From assembly GCA_977006965.1 (NCBI GenBank), contig OZ345369.1, positions 620,001-684,000 on the forward strand: 64,000 nucleotides of DNA, given 5' to 3'. Below are positions 30,764-41,639 of the stretch, piece by piece. Below the pieces are notes generated by a model. The model made no database searches. It was given only the letters and a program-made list of their open reading frames with translations, and was not told the DNA's origin. How positions within the stretch are numbered: position 1 is the stretch's first letter; the number at the start of each line of letters is the position of its first letter. This DNA comes from Phymatolithon calcareum (Eukaryota; Rhodophyta; Florideophyceae; Hapalidiales). Position numbers and translations under genes: made by a program.

Positions 30764-32353
30764 ATGGCGCCTCTGGTCGGCGCCCTCGCGGCAGCGCTGC
30801 TGACGCCGCGCGCAGACTCCGCGCGCGGCCGCATGGACGCTGCCGCCTCCGTGTTCGCCCTCTTTGTCCTCGGGCACGTGGACCAAGAAAGCGGTGACGA
30901 TCTGTGCGAAACGTCCGACCTGCGCGCGGAGCCGCGCAGCATTGCCATTGTGACGACGGCGTCGCTGCCGTGGATGACGGGCACTGCGGTGAATCCTTTG
31001 TTACGGGCGATATTTCTCGCGCGAGATGGACATGATGTGACGCTTGTGATTCCGTGGGTTCCTTCGCGTGATTCACAGCGGCGGATATTCGGACGGGATA
31101 CTTTCTTCAGCTCTGCTGATGCGCAGCGGTCGTTCATTCAGTCATGGCTTATTGGACAGGGGTTTGGAGATGTGAGAATTCGAATGATTTTTTATGAGGC
31201 AGTGTTCTCGTCGAAATATGGCTCGATTTTACCGCTTGCGGCTATCACGGACGTTTTTGCAAATACACCGGCGCTTGAGAGGGATGTTTGTGTATTGGAG
31301 GAACCGGAGCATCTTACTTGGCATCACCCAGGGTCGCCGTGGCCGGAGATGTTTAAAGTTGTTATTGGTGTGATTCATACCAACTATGTGGAGTATGCGC
31401 GATCGTTTGGGTTTTTCGGACCGCAGCGGGCTATACTTATTATGCTGCTCAATATTTGGGTGTGTCGTTCGTATTGTCATCGTGTTATCAAACTTTCGGA
31501 TGCGGTGCAACACTTCCCGCATTCGGTCACCTGCAATGTACACGGTGTGCGTGACCGGTTTATTGACATAGGTCGTATGCAAACGATTCCGCGAGATCAA
31601 GGAGCCTACTTTCTGGCTAAAGTGCTCTGGACAAAGGGATATGCCGAGTTGATAGACCTGTTATGCGAGCATTTTCGACGCACAGGACGCAAACTCGCCG
31701 TCGATTTCTTCGGCGACGGCAAAGAAGCCCCGGAAGTAGCCGACAGAATAGCACGCGAACCCGGGTTGGGGCGCGTGCGTTTCACACGCGGGTTTGCCAA
31801 TCACACCAGTGAGGAATTGCAACGATATCGTGTGTTTGTCAACGCAAGTGTGAGCGAAGTCGTGTGCACCGCAACCGCAGAGGCGCTCGCTATGGGGAAG
31901 ACTGTTGTGTGTGTAGAACATCCCAGCAATGATTTTTTTGCTACATTTCCTAACTGTTATACTTACCGAACAGCGAAGGAGTTTTCGGAAACTTTTGAGG
32001 CCGCTCTTGCCCGCGAACCGACTCCACTTTCAGAACATGACGCGTACAGATTGTCGTGGATGGCTGCTACACATAGGTTTTATGATGCCGCGAAGGTACC
32101 GCGGGGAGAGAGGCGACCGGGCAAAGTTGATGAGGTGCTTGCTAATGCTCATTCGACCATTTCCAAATTGTATCCGAATCCTGGAGAGAATATTCTCAAG
32201 AAACAGATCGTTATGCGCTTGCCAGATGAGAAGGGAATCACTTCTGAGGCCGCTCTTCTTCTATCGAACCACATGGGGGAAGATGCTGACGATGCACAAA
32301 GCGAGGAAAGTGTATCTTTTTCCGATGTGTCGGACGTGCAATCTCCCAGCTGA
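30764..32353 (+). CDS. DGD: Digalactosyldiacylglycerol synthase, paralogue 2
   Basis: The same reaction as the gene at 25188-27011: galactosyl transfer to MGDG at the plastid envelope. The 529-residue intronless product starts at ATG 30764, the only Met in the upstream-extended frame that precedes the conserved domain. Motifs are a hydrophobic N-terminus, AIVTTASLPWMTGTAVNP (about 61-78), VLEEPEHLTWHH, VIGVIHTNYVEYA, NVHGVRDRF, LWTKGYAEL, VFVNASVSEVVCTATAEALA, and an acidic Ser-rich C-terminal tail. It lacks the long GC-rich N-terminal extension of paralogue 1 and is less GC-rich, so the duplication is not recent. A DGD1/DGD2-like division of labour is possible but cannot be read from sequence. 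Confidence 0.93.
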   Translation: MAPLVGALAAALLTPRADSARGRMDAAASVFALFVLGHVDQESGDDLCETSDLRAEPRSIAIVTTASLPWMTGTAVNPLLRAIFLARDGHDVTLVIPWVPSRDSQRRIFGRDTFFSSADAQRSFIQSWLIGQGFGDVRIRMIFYEAVFSSKYGSILPLAAITDVFANTPALERDVCVLEEPEHLTWHHPGSPWPEMFKVVIGVIHTNYVEYARSFGFFGPQRAILIMLLNIWVCRSYCHRVIKLSDAVQHFPHSVTCNVHGVRDRFIDIGRMQTIPRDQGAYFLAKVLWTKGYAELIDLLCEHFRRTGRKLAVDFFGDGKEAPEVADRIAREPGLGRVRFTRGFANHTSEELQRYRVFVNASVSEVVCTATAEALAMGKTVVCVEHPSNDFFATFPNCYTYRTAKEFSETFEAALAREPTPLSEHDAYRLSWMAATHRFYDAAKVPRGERRPGKVDEVLANAHSTISKLYPNPGENILKKQIVMRLPDEKGITSEAALLLSNHMGEDADDAQSEESVSFSDVSDVQSPS

Positions 32354-33292
32354 CCTCCTTTTTGCATGTGTGATATCGCAGCGACTTGCGCATTGTACTG
32401 TGGCGACTGTGTGTACTATGTATTTTTAAGCCCCGGACATGAAAAGTGTTCAAGTGCCTACAGTTTTCGACTGGCCACTTGCTTCTCTAAATAATAGGAC
32501 AACATTTATTTATCCGTCTTTGTTGTTTCCACTCTGTGCATTAAAACTGTATCTTTCGCCGAGCTCGGACTTTTAGTGTCCAGGAACTCGATAGGCCGGC
32601 TGACTTTGCTTCGTTTGCTTCCAAACCTAGAAACCAAGTTGAGGCGCTACTGTAAGCGGGTGCCTGCGAACGTGAAAGTCATCTCGCAGCTTTCCACCAC
32701 AGTGCAGGGGAGCCACCAATTGCTGGACAAGAAAGCAGGCGCAGTCGAGAACCCATTCTCTCCATCGCGGCGATAGAGTGGATATACAAAGAGATTAGTC
32801 AGCAGCGCAACCAGCTTCATTGCCAGACTTAAAACAAACTCTGGAACGGTCGACAATCGGCCGCGTCCCCAAATGATAACGTTGCTATTGGCGAGAACAC
32901 TGCGAATATCAATGTGACGTTGAATTCACTTAAAACACACACATGTAAGCGCTTATATCGACAACCGGCAATGAACAAGCTGTGAGCATTGTGGAATACC
33001 GTCGGTCTGAGAAGATAAGAGTGGGGAGCTTTTGACGTTTGCATCGTTTCTAATTGATGCAGTTCTTTCTTAATCTCCTCTTTCTGCCCCAAACTCGGCG
33101 ATGTCCGTGGCGTGCATTTCAACCACAGTTCTAGCTGTCCTCAATGTGCGATCGGCGTTTCGATGAATTTCTTACTCCCAGACCTGTCCAATGACCGAGT
33201 TCGGGACACCAAACATTTTCTCACTGCTATTTGCCGCCGAACGCAGCAGGTCAAGTTCTGCGGTGCATGCGCCATCGTACTGCAACTTATTT
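32354..33292. other. 3' flank of DGD 2, no other gene
   Basis: Short frames only. The first 150 bp probably hold the DGD 2 3' UTR. Nothing else recognisable. Confidence 0.4.
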
Positions 33293-33663
33293 CTTTCTTT
33301 CTTTATTGCAGAAGACGTTAACTAAAGTTAACATCTGGGGTTGTCAGGCAACCCCCCATTGTTCACGAATTTGAGTACTTCAAGCGGTTTCTCCCTACAT
33401 AATTCCTCTACCGTTTTAGGGCCTACTCTACCAATAGTCTGCCGTCTTGATAAAGCACGCCCACTGCAACGAAGAATTAAGTGATCAACAGTCTTCTTGG
33501 TTCCACCTGGACAGGCCTTGCACATGGGGTTGTTGTCCACCGAGCCATTGTCCTTCCGGTGAAAAGCTGCTGCCAGCGAGCAGCATTCTGCGGAAATTTG
33601 ATTTAGGATGGCTTCAGCGCGTCTGTGACTGCAACTTCGAACTTGTTGCAAGAAGCAGTTCAT
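33293..33663 (-). mobile_element. LINE family C, 3' end
   Basis: The minus strand encodes the C-terminal end of a LINE protein: SHRRAEAILNQIS, a zinc-knuckle-like CKAC...TVDHLILRC, then RRQTIGRVGPKTVEELCREK, ending at 33328. A short 3' segment with the hairpin GTTAACTAAAGTTAAC and the tail AATAAAGAAAGAAAG follows. The same order recurs at 36.2 kb, 36.6/47.0 kb and in part at 59.4 kb. Confidence 0.8.
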
Positions 33664-34139
33664 GCAAAACTGATGCGTCTAGATTTCGTGATCTCGTTCG
33701 CACTAGACCGGAGCGGCGTATTGGATGCCCGACTGTCTCTAAGGGCATGAGCAGTGACAATTATGAAGAATAAATAAAGTGGCTGTAAAAACGAATGATG
33801 AACCAGCGTACTTTTCAGGTGGATGAAATGCCATTACAAATGCCTTGCTCATGCATCTTGTTCTCCATGCATCTGTGGAGTATTAAAGTCACGGTCATGA
33901 ACACCGCTCTCAAGGATACGTTTCTCGGACGACCTGTTCTGATTTTTTTTCGCTGCGGTCTATTTTTTCTTGAGAGATCCAGAAATTCTTTCTTAAGTCT
34001 GAAGAAAGAAAAGATTTCTTCGATGACTGAGTGAGCTTTTGGAGTTGCACTCTCTCCTCCATAGAAAAATGCGCGAATTTTGATGGTGTAGACAATTAGG
34101 CCAGTTGGAAAGTGGGCAGGGCGGTACTGCGGTAGACTT
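33664..34139. other. Unassigned
   Basis: A Lys-rich minus-strand frame at about 33815-34144 reads weakly like protein (EEIFSFFRLKKEFLDLSRKN). It directly precedes an old MULE remnant and may belong to it. No family recognised. Confidence 0.3.
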
Positions 34140-35030
34140 ATCAAGCTATGTCAAGTAGAACCGTGGGAGTTCCGCCGACAGCACCTGCTCTCGAAGCTAA
34201 GACGAAGGCTTGGAAAGGCTGTGGAAGAGACAAAAGACGCTGGGGTAGAGCTGGAACTTGAGACGCTCGACCGCATGAGACAGTCGACCAGGCCAAGTGA
34301 CATCTAAGATAGATGTGCCCTCCAGCGAGTCTGTGAGCAGAAAGAAGAACGCCCTGACAGGCAGATTACATTTTCCAACATCGGTCTACCGCACCAAGCA
34401 GTGAAGATGAAAGAAAGCAGGCACAGACGTCTCCGCGCAATATGATTTGTATGTAACTTTCCAAGAAAACCACCGAGGTTGATAGAAGAAATGGGCAGTC
34501 AAGGAGCATGGGCAGTTAGAACACTCAATTCATTTATTCATTTTGCGTATTCCCCTTGCGGGCCTAAGCTATTCCGCGGCGTCGCCAAAGATTGACCCTG
34601 GCTTTGGTCGGACGCAGTGAAGTAGCACTTGACGAACCAGGCGACTTTCGTCGATTCTAAGACTGAGTCAGAGCCAATCGATAGTGGCGTCCCTAGATTT
34701 GTCAGCAATTGGTCTTCCTGAAATTCTGGACAATATATTGGCGCCTGTGGATCTGAGTTTTTGCCAACATTATCAGTTTGCTTCTAGAACACTCAACAGT
34801 ATCCTGAAGAAGCCTTCATGGACCCCGACAGGGCAGAAAAACGCGGCCCGAGCCATTGGCGAGATATTACGAAATACTGATTAAGCCAATTGAAGTTTCG
34901 CGTCTAGTAGAGCGCTAAGAACCGACTCTCCTCAAGTTGGGGCACATGGTACCTTCTCAATAAATCCGCTTAATTACGAAACTGGGCCAAAGGGATTGCT
35001 CCCTCTGATAGAGGACATGTGACAAGGGAC
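34140..35030 (+). mobile_element. Old MULE-family remnant carrying second ORF
   Basis: The plus strand encodes, with stops, LRRRLGKAVEETKDAGVELE, then RLIEEMGSQGAWAVRTLN. After an interrupting LINE it continues with SILKKPSWTPT...ARAIGEILRNTD and a stop. The same peptide order is found inverted at 60.9-61.4 kb and at the left end of the young 1364-bp elements (QGAWAIGTLSRTLKKPTWTPT). The following DNA (CTCAAGTTGGGGCACATGGT) also matches those elements. Confidence 0.65.
34517..34796 (-). mobile_element. LINE family B insertion with 12-bp target duplication
   Basis: A 256-bp insert (34529-34784) flanked by identical 12-bp repeats TAGAACACTCAA (34517-34528 and 34785-34796). On the minus strand it ends GGCCCGCAAGGGGAATACGCAAAATGAATAAATGAA-like, the family B tail. 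It also contains the TTAGAAT-GAC-GCC-TGGT blocks of the family B 3' coding end. It splits the MULE-family reading frame exactly, so the order of events is clear. Confidence 0.85.
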
Positions 35031-35400
35031 GCTTTGGGCCATATGAAGAATGTCTTCACGCGAATAAGGCCCGTTCGCTAACCCCCTAACAATGACCTAT
35101 TAGGCAAGTTTTTAATAGAAAATTAGAAGACAAGGTCAATGTGTGATACTGTTATTGGCTAGCAACCACAAGTGATTTTGCCACATACAAGACGGAGAGC
35201 GTTTTGAGTCTGTGCTCGGTATGACGCGGTGCTGCTACGAGTCCGCTACGAAGAAGAAGTTGGCGAAATCGCCACGGACGGAAAGGTACGATTCTCGTTA
35301 CCGTGAGAGACAGCTGTCCTCTTTTAGGTCGAAAAGCATTCCCCTACTCTAATTTAACTTTTCATGTTTTTCAAAAAATAATAGAGGAAATTGCCATATT

Positions 35401-35456
35401 TTAGTCATTTTACCAAATTCCCCTATTAAAATAAGGGAATTTGGTAAAATGACTAA
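35401..35456. repeat. Perfect 22-bp inverted repeat
   Basis: Arms 35401-35422 (TTAGTCATTTTACCAAATTC...) and 35435-35456 are perfect reverse complements around a 12-nt AT-rich loop. It could be a foldback or MITE-like end, or a hairpin in a transcript. No flanking gene explains it. Confidence 0.7.
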
Positions 35457-35689
35457 GTACATTGCCGTTTTGGAACAACGACCACCAAGTACGGGTGTTG
35501 TTGTGATCTTGGTTTTGACGGTCTGTAAACGGCACCGGGTCCACATATCAGGATCGTTGAGACCTGAGTTCGCGCAGGTGCCACGATGATTTCACTCCAA
35601 GTCTACAGTTTATGGTTATGGTTTTATACTAGTCCCTGGGCACCCCGCCGTGGGGGATAGAGCAGGAAAGAGGCAACTAACTAACGCTT

Positions 35690-35825
35690 AACTGGCATCA
35701 CCGCCTCTGATGACGGAGATGCTGCTTATGACAAGGAGCTAAAGCATAGAGATTAGCGCACGAAATAAATTTTAATTTTTTTGACAAGTTTATTTTTGTA
35801 GAGTGCTTTTTGTATCATAACGAGA
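35690..35825 (+). mobile_element. MULE fragment, transposase 3' end
   Basis: Aligns with 56950-57085 of the young MULE element (GATGACGGAGATGCT, GAGCTxAAGCATAGAG, AAATAAAT, GACAAGTTTATTT, GTATCATAACGAG). It is diverged and is cut off before the terminal inverted repeat by the tRNA-like sequence. Confidence 0.7.
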
Positions 35826-35915
35826 ACCTCCCGCGGGGATCGAACCTGCGACCAACAGATATATATATATGTATCGCGTAAGAGTCTGTCGCTCTACCGA
35901 CTGAGCTGTTCTAAT
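35826..35915 (-). tRNA. tRNA-Lys(CTT)-like, 18-nt intron; probable pseudogene or SINE head
   Basis: On the minus strand there is a D arm (GCTCAGTCGGTAGAGC), an anticodon stem ACAGA/TCTGT with anticodon CTT, and a T arm with a perfect B box (GGTTCGATCCCC). The anticodon loop holds 25 nt instead of 7, which fits an 18-nt AT-rich intron after position 37. The acceptor stem does not pair (5' ATTAGAA vs 3' GGGAGGT) and the T stem has one mismatch. It is therefore probably a pseudogene or the head of a tRNA-derived SINE. It abuts a broken MULE end. Confidence 0.6.
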
Positions 35916-36229
35916 AAATTCCGAGAGAGTCATCCGTTTGTGCGGTTCCGAATCTCGCAAAATAATTGCGGTTTCGACATTTACCGACAGCATGAGCTCC
36001 CTGGATGCGCTAGTCGGACAACCACGGATGTAGGGAAAGATGACAAGAAATCTGTAAGATGCAATGGGCATGCCGATGGATGACATGATCCTGGGAACTA
36101 AAAAGCTGACGAGCTTGCTTGACGAGCATTGCGGAGTCAAATCTCGGGCACATCAAAATACGCCCTTAACCCTAGAAGATGCGCCGTCCATCATCAAACC
36201 TCACCATTCGACAAAGCTAAGGAGAATGA

Positions 36230-36575
36230 AGTTCCTACCCCCAGGGCTCAACATAAGCCACAGGCGCGCTGAAACTATCCTTAATCAGCTTTCTGTAGAT
36301 TGTTGCTCACTGGTGGCAGGTTTTCACGATGGTTCAGTTGATTACGACCCTATATGCAAGGCCTGCTCAGGAGACCGTTGAACATCTACTCCTACGCTGT
36401 AGTGGATGGACTGTATCCAGACGCCAGACTTTCGGTAGAGTTGGCCCCAAAACGGTAGAGGAAATTTGAAATGAGAAAACGCTCGAAGTACTTAAATTCG
36501 TGAACGATGAGGGGCTGTTGCGAAACATCCCCAGGCACTAACTTAAGTTACCGTTTTCTGCAATAAAAGAAAGAA
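36230..36575 (+). mobile_element. LINE family C, 3' end
   Basis: Plus-strand copy of the family seen at 33.3 kb: SHRRAETILNQLSVDCC, CKACSG, then after a frameshift a TVEHLLLRC-type block and an RRQTFGRV block. It ends TGCAATAAAAGAAAGAAAG. It faces another family C end (36600 onward, minus) tail to tail. Confidence 0.75.
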
Positions 36576-36599
36576 AGATGATGAGAAACGTATACTTCA

Positions 36600-36767
36600 T
36601 ATTTGCTTTCTTTCTTGATTGCGGAAAGCTCGTTCACGCAGATGGTGAGCGGCTGAGTCTATTCGAGAAGAGAAATTTGAGTACGTCTATGGGTCTCTCA
36701 CGGCATAATTCCTCTACGGTCTTCTTACCTACTCGTCCAATAAACTTGAGCCTGGAGGCAGAACGTC
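36600..36767 (-). mobile_element. LINE family C, 3' part, split by copia
   Basis: The minus strand encodes RRSASRLKFIGRVGKKTVEELCRERP, the family C C-terminus, with a CTTTCTTTCTTGATTGC tail at 36608. It is cut at the copia 5' LTR (36768) and its upstream half resumes at 47045, so the LINE was the target of the copia insertion. Confidence 0.75.
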
Positions 36768-37057
36768 TGTTGGAAGTATGTAAGCTTGGTGCTCTAGTCG
36801 CTGCATAATTCCTTGTCAATGCGTGATTTCGTTACACGTGTACACGTGTAATAATGATACAATAAGTTTATGATAGACTTGTTTAGGTTTATTGGGTCTC
36901 CGTCGTCGATGGTAAGGGCCCATACTTGGTTTCCGACCAAACTCGAGCCAAGACGAATCCTGGGTCTATATAGCCAGGATCCGACGTCCGTCAAGGAAGC
37001 CAACCAACTCAACCTTTCCAATTGGAACCATATCTTCCTTCCGCATAACCGCCAACA
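36768..37057 (+). repeat. copia 5' LTR
   Basis: Begins TGTTGGAAGTATGTAAGC and ends CATAACCGCCAACA. It contains a TATATAG box at about 36967. It matches the 3' LTR at both ends, and the solo LTR at 2482-2846 along its length. Confidence 0.85.
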
Positions 37058-37714
37058 ATAGGCTATGGGCTCAGTCAGCGCTTAAGCACCACCGCGCTTC
37101 GCATTCGTTATCATTTCCACCGTCTTCTTCGCCGCCGATTTTCTCCGTCGTCTTCATCCTCCGCCTTTGTCTTCTTCCGGATTTCGTCTTCTTCGTCTTC
37201 CGCGGGTCCCTTGTTTCGAGGAAAGGGGAGGTTTCCTTCGTGGACTCTACTCGCCCTGATGCCCCCGCCCCGAAGGAGCCTCTCTTACTGCGGCACTCAG
37301 GCTATCACAGTCACAGACGCTCGGTTGGAGTTCCTTCGTGTCCTTGAAACTTGGTGCTTCTCTCGACTCTGCTGCCCGGGCTACTCTTCTAGGGTCCCCC
37401 GGCCACCGAGCGGAAAAGATACACATCTCGGCATTCTTCGCCAAGCGTGTTAGTTGCGGAAGAAATCGTCTTGCAGTACGTGTTTCCGACTGCAAGTTCA
37501 GGTGTACCATAACGCCACAAGAGGTATACGGCTTCGAGCCATCCCCAGATCAAGCTCCGATGCTCTCGGAAACGAAGATGAATGCTTCTCTCTGGAGTTA
37601 GTGATGAGTAGTCTTCTTCAAGAAGAGCAATGTATGAACATGTGAATCGAAGCAACAAACGTGAAACCCGAGACGGCTGCTCTGTTTACTGCATGACGTG
37701 ACGGAACACAGCTC

Positions 37715-40700
37715 TGTGACCACTGCGAACATTGTGGTCGAGCAGGACATCCATCTCTCAGGTCTTGGACAAAGTTCCCTCATTTCGCTCCAGAAGGTTA
37801 TAAACGTCGAAATCAAAAACCGGCTAAGCCTTCCTCTTTCCTGAGCGACGAAACCGAGCCTGTCCGAGTCATGTTAGATTCCGATTTCGTATGCCTCATG
37901 GCCAAGGTGCGCAGCTCCGATATTCTCCAAAATTCCAATACATGGATCATCGATTCGGGCTCCCACATGATGTTAGATCGATTAATCTTCTGTTCGTACA
38001 CCGAACTGTTGTCAACTGTCGAAATGGGAACAAAAACTCAGGCGATAATTTCTGGAAGATGTGACGCCATTATTACGATTAACGTCAACGGAAAGCGGTC
38101 CAAGACCAAACTCAAGGAAATACTGCGTTTCCCGGACTTCGGCTAATCGCTACTTTCGGTGTCAAAAATGGGCGAAAATAGATTTGGGATTACATTCAAG
38201 AGATGTCGATGTTATGTCAAAGCACATGACGAATCTGTTACAGCAGGAACACTACGTAAAAGTCTATGCTCTCGACCTGTCGAATGACTTTCACACCGTT
38301 GATGCTTCCCTAGCTAATCTACAGCTTTGGCACGAATGTCTCGTTCATGTCCAACCTTCTGCTATCTCAAGCGTGGTACGCCATGGGGTGGTCAAAGGTT
38401 TTACCGATGCTCCCAGTTCAGAAATAAAAAATACATGCGCTGGCTGCCTTGGTGGCAAAGGTCATCGTTCTCCTATTCCCATGCCCAGTGATTCTCGCTC
38501 TAAAGCAGTTCTACATCTAGTGCATTCCGATTTTCTTAGAACTATCAACATTCCATCTCTAGGAGGATCCCAGTACTTCATCACCTTCATTTATGATCAC
38601 TCCAAATGGACTACGGTGTTCAAAATGCGAAAGAAGTGAGAGAGCTTTGAGGTCAGAAGTTCCACATGTATGCCGAGAATCTGACGAGAAGAAAGTTTAA
38701 ACCTCTGAACGTGCAGAAGTTTTCACCAGCACCTAAAATCAAAGCGATTCGGACCGAAAACGGGGGCGAGTGTCTGTCCAACGACTTCGAGGCTCATCTA
38801 TCCGATCACGGCATTCATCACCAGCTCACTGCAGCTTACACTCCGCAGCAAAATGTGGTGGCTGAGCGCATGAAACGCACACTTCTAGACTTGATGCGCT
38901 CGATGCTTCATCACAAAGGTATCGATAAGAAGTTCTGGGCTCAAGCGTTGGCTACCGCAGTTTATGTCCGCAATCGAGTAACTGAAAGAGAACGTCCTCT
39001 GAACACGGCCCCCGGATCACAGATGGATGGGTTCCGCTCCGGACTTTGGACATTTGGGAGCGTTTGAAGCCAAGTTTTGGTACGTGATTCCGAAAAAGAA
39101 AGTGAAGAAACTCGACAGTCGTACCCGTGAAGCGAGCATGGTGGGAAACTCGTTTGCTTCGAAAGCTATAGTTTTGGGATCTAAGCTCTCGAACGGTGGT
39201 CGTGGCGCGGGATGTCACATTTGATGGATCGGATTTCGTGAAGGACATTGCTGAAGTAGACGAATCTCACGATACTTCGAACTCTAAGGATGTTGAAATA
39301 TTTGATCATGCTGTGGCAGCCAATGTCAATCATTCCGAGGACGATAGCAACGTACCGAATATCATTGAAAACCCCATTTTGCGTCGGTCAACTAGAGTCT
39401 CCAATCCACCGGAGCTCTGTAACACTCCTCCCTACATTGCTATGCTAGCATTCGAGTCTGCTATCTTTGCAAGTGAGATTTTCTTGTCTTCTCAAGTGGT
39501 CTCGCAGACATTTCGAGCAGCCACTTCTCACGAAAACATCGGCTTCTGGTCCTCTGCGATCGAAAAGGAGCATTCATTACTTACTCGTAACAAAACCTGG
39601 ACTCTCGTTCAACGCAAGTCTGATATGAACGTCCCCTTCCTTGCAAATACGTCTTCAAGGTTAAGGACACGGGACCCAAAGTTCACATCGTGGCGAAAGG
39701 GTTCCGACAGGTGCATGGGGTGGACTACGGGGAAACCTATGCCCCAGTCGTAAAGATAGCGTCAATCCGTTTCTTACTTGCCACTGTTGCAGTTCATGTC
39801 TTAGAACAACACAAGATGGATGTTTTGACGGCATTCTTACATGGCGACCTTGATGAAGACATTTATATGGAGGTTCCTGCAGATTTTCGAGATCCTAAGC
39901 GTCCTGAATTGGTGTGCAAACTCTTTAAAGCACTGTATGGTTTGAAGCAAGCTCCTCGTCAATGGCGTGCGAAGATCGATGCGTTTCTCATAGGCGACCT
40001 TGGTTTCACAAGCGGTCCTAATGAACCTTGCCTGTACGTTCAGCACAAGTCTAATTGCGTAATGATTATTGTGCTTTACGTAGAAGACTTGTTGATCCCT
40101 GGTAACGATCTTCTGAAATCGCTTGGATAAAGGGGGAGCTCAATAAACGCTTTGTAATGAAGGACTTGGATGAAGCAAGCATGTGTCTTAGTCTGGAAAT
40201 AAGACGCGATTGCAACTTCCGAACTCTTTATTTATCGCAAATCATCTACTCTGAAGAAGTCCTGAAGTGGTTTCGCATAGAAAACGCGAAATCGGTGCTC
40301 ACACCGATGGAGTCTTCCAAGGAGGGCGTCGGTATCCAAGAACTTGACATCTCAGAGTCGTTGTATGATGAAGTACAATACCATCCTGCCATCGGAAGCC
40401 TGATGTACCTCATGGTTGGCACTCGTCCCGATATATCGGACGCCGTTGGAAAGCTTTCTTTGTTCTGCGAAAAGCCTCTGAAGTGTCACTTGACAGCGGT
40501 TAAGCGAGTTCTTAGGTACATTGCAGGAACTCGGGACTACGGAATTCTCTTCGTCGATTACACAAGTCTGACTCCCATAAGCTACAGTGACTCAGATTGG
40601 GCGGGGTGCCGTGCGAAGCGACGTTCTACAAGTGGCTATGTGTTCCTCCTTGCAGAGGGAGCCACTACCTGGAGGTCAAAGAAGCAAAAAATCATTGCAA

Positions 40701-40885
40701 CCTCAACCTGTGAAGCCGAGTACATCGCTTCGTCTGCGGCCACGAAAGAAGCCGTTTGGATATCTAGAGTCATCTTCGATGTACTTGGGAAAGACAAACC
40801 AGTTCGCATAGTCTTCTACACAAAGAGCCAAATTGCAATCGCTACAGGACGCAACATGCTTATCCCTTTGCTCGGCAGAGGTAAA
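37715..40885 (+). pseudogene. copia Gag-Pol, several frameshifts
   Basis: Domains appear in copia order across several frames. First is a zinc knuckle at 37733 (CGRAGHPSLRSW context) whose last Cys is Trp, then protease WIIDSGSHM (about 37945). Next is a GAG-pre-integrase HHCC region (LWHECLVH...CAGCLGGKGH, 38330-38460) and the integrase core (LVHSDF; IRTENGGEC; AYTPQQNVVAERM, 38510-39000). Reverse transcriptase follows (39690-40130; MDVLTAFLHGDLDEDIYMEV, ALYGLKQAPRQW, LYVEDLL), then RNase H (YSDSDWAGC; STCEAEYIA, 40580-40740). The RT catalytic YVDD is YVED here. Frame changes near 38150, 38650, 39080, 39690 and 40135 make it non-functional. RNase H is cut at 40885 by piggyBac and ends at 46672-46880. 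Confidence 0.88.
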
Positions 40886-40979
40886 GGGACAAATTATGTC
40901 ACCTAAATTTTGATTTATAATACCTTATTTTTTATTTATTTTATGAACACATGGTCGAAAAGAGTACGGGAAGGTAATT

Positions 40980-41639
40980 TTATTCGTTATAGAAAGCGTC
41001 GAAGTGATCCTTGTAAAGATGGTCCTCGCAATACATGCAAGCGCGCTTCAATTTGCGGGGTTTGGCAGCCCCTCCATCATCCTCGATATCTTGTTGTTTT
41101 GCTTTTGCTTTCAAGTAGGAGCAATACACACAAAGCGCTGCGGTGCCCGTAATCCATACCTTGTACATCTCTCTTGGCTCATCCTTACGTCGCTCCGGTA
41201 GTTTCGGGTTTTTGGTACTCATTCTTCTCTTGTTTTTGCGGGGGGTTTCTCTTTCGTCTTCACTATCATCCCCTCTACCTCGCCGCTGACTGGGTTCGCG
41301 CGAGTATTGCATTCGTCTAGCACGTTCACAGAGTTTTTCAATGAATTCCAATATGAACTGCTTTTGTCGCATCGGGGGGTCTCCGGACCCTAGGTCTGAG
41401 TACAAAATGAATGCATTGTTCCGGATAACATTCAAGCATTGAAGAAATAGTGGTAGCCATGTGCGGTAGAATCGCAGGTTCGGTGCATAGGAAGAAATTA
41501 GTTGGTCTGCAACATATACTCCACCCATGTTAAAATTGTAGCCATCCACTACTCGTGGGATCATAATGGTCCTTGCAGATCGATTTCCCCAAACAGTACG
41601 CAAACCCTTTTCGAAGAACACCCTTTGTCTGAGCAGCAA
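40980..41639 (-). pseudogene. piggyBac transposase, C-terminal part
   Basis: A 219-residue open frame carries the block before and after the third catalytic region: IMIPRVVDGYNFNMGGVYVA followed by DQL, which matches the piggyBac VxDYNxxMGGVDxxDQL signature (here GGVY for GGVD). A Lys/Arg/Glu-rich linker and a C-terminal cysteine domain follow (CVYC, then CMYCEDHLYKDHFDAF). The frame is intact, but its N-terminal half lies beyond the DIRS insertion at 41.64-45.15 kb, so no complete transposase can be made from this copy. Confidence 0.85.
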
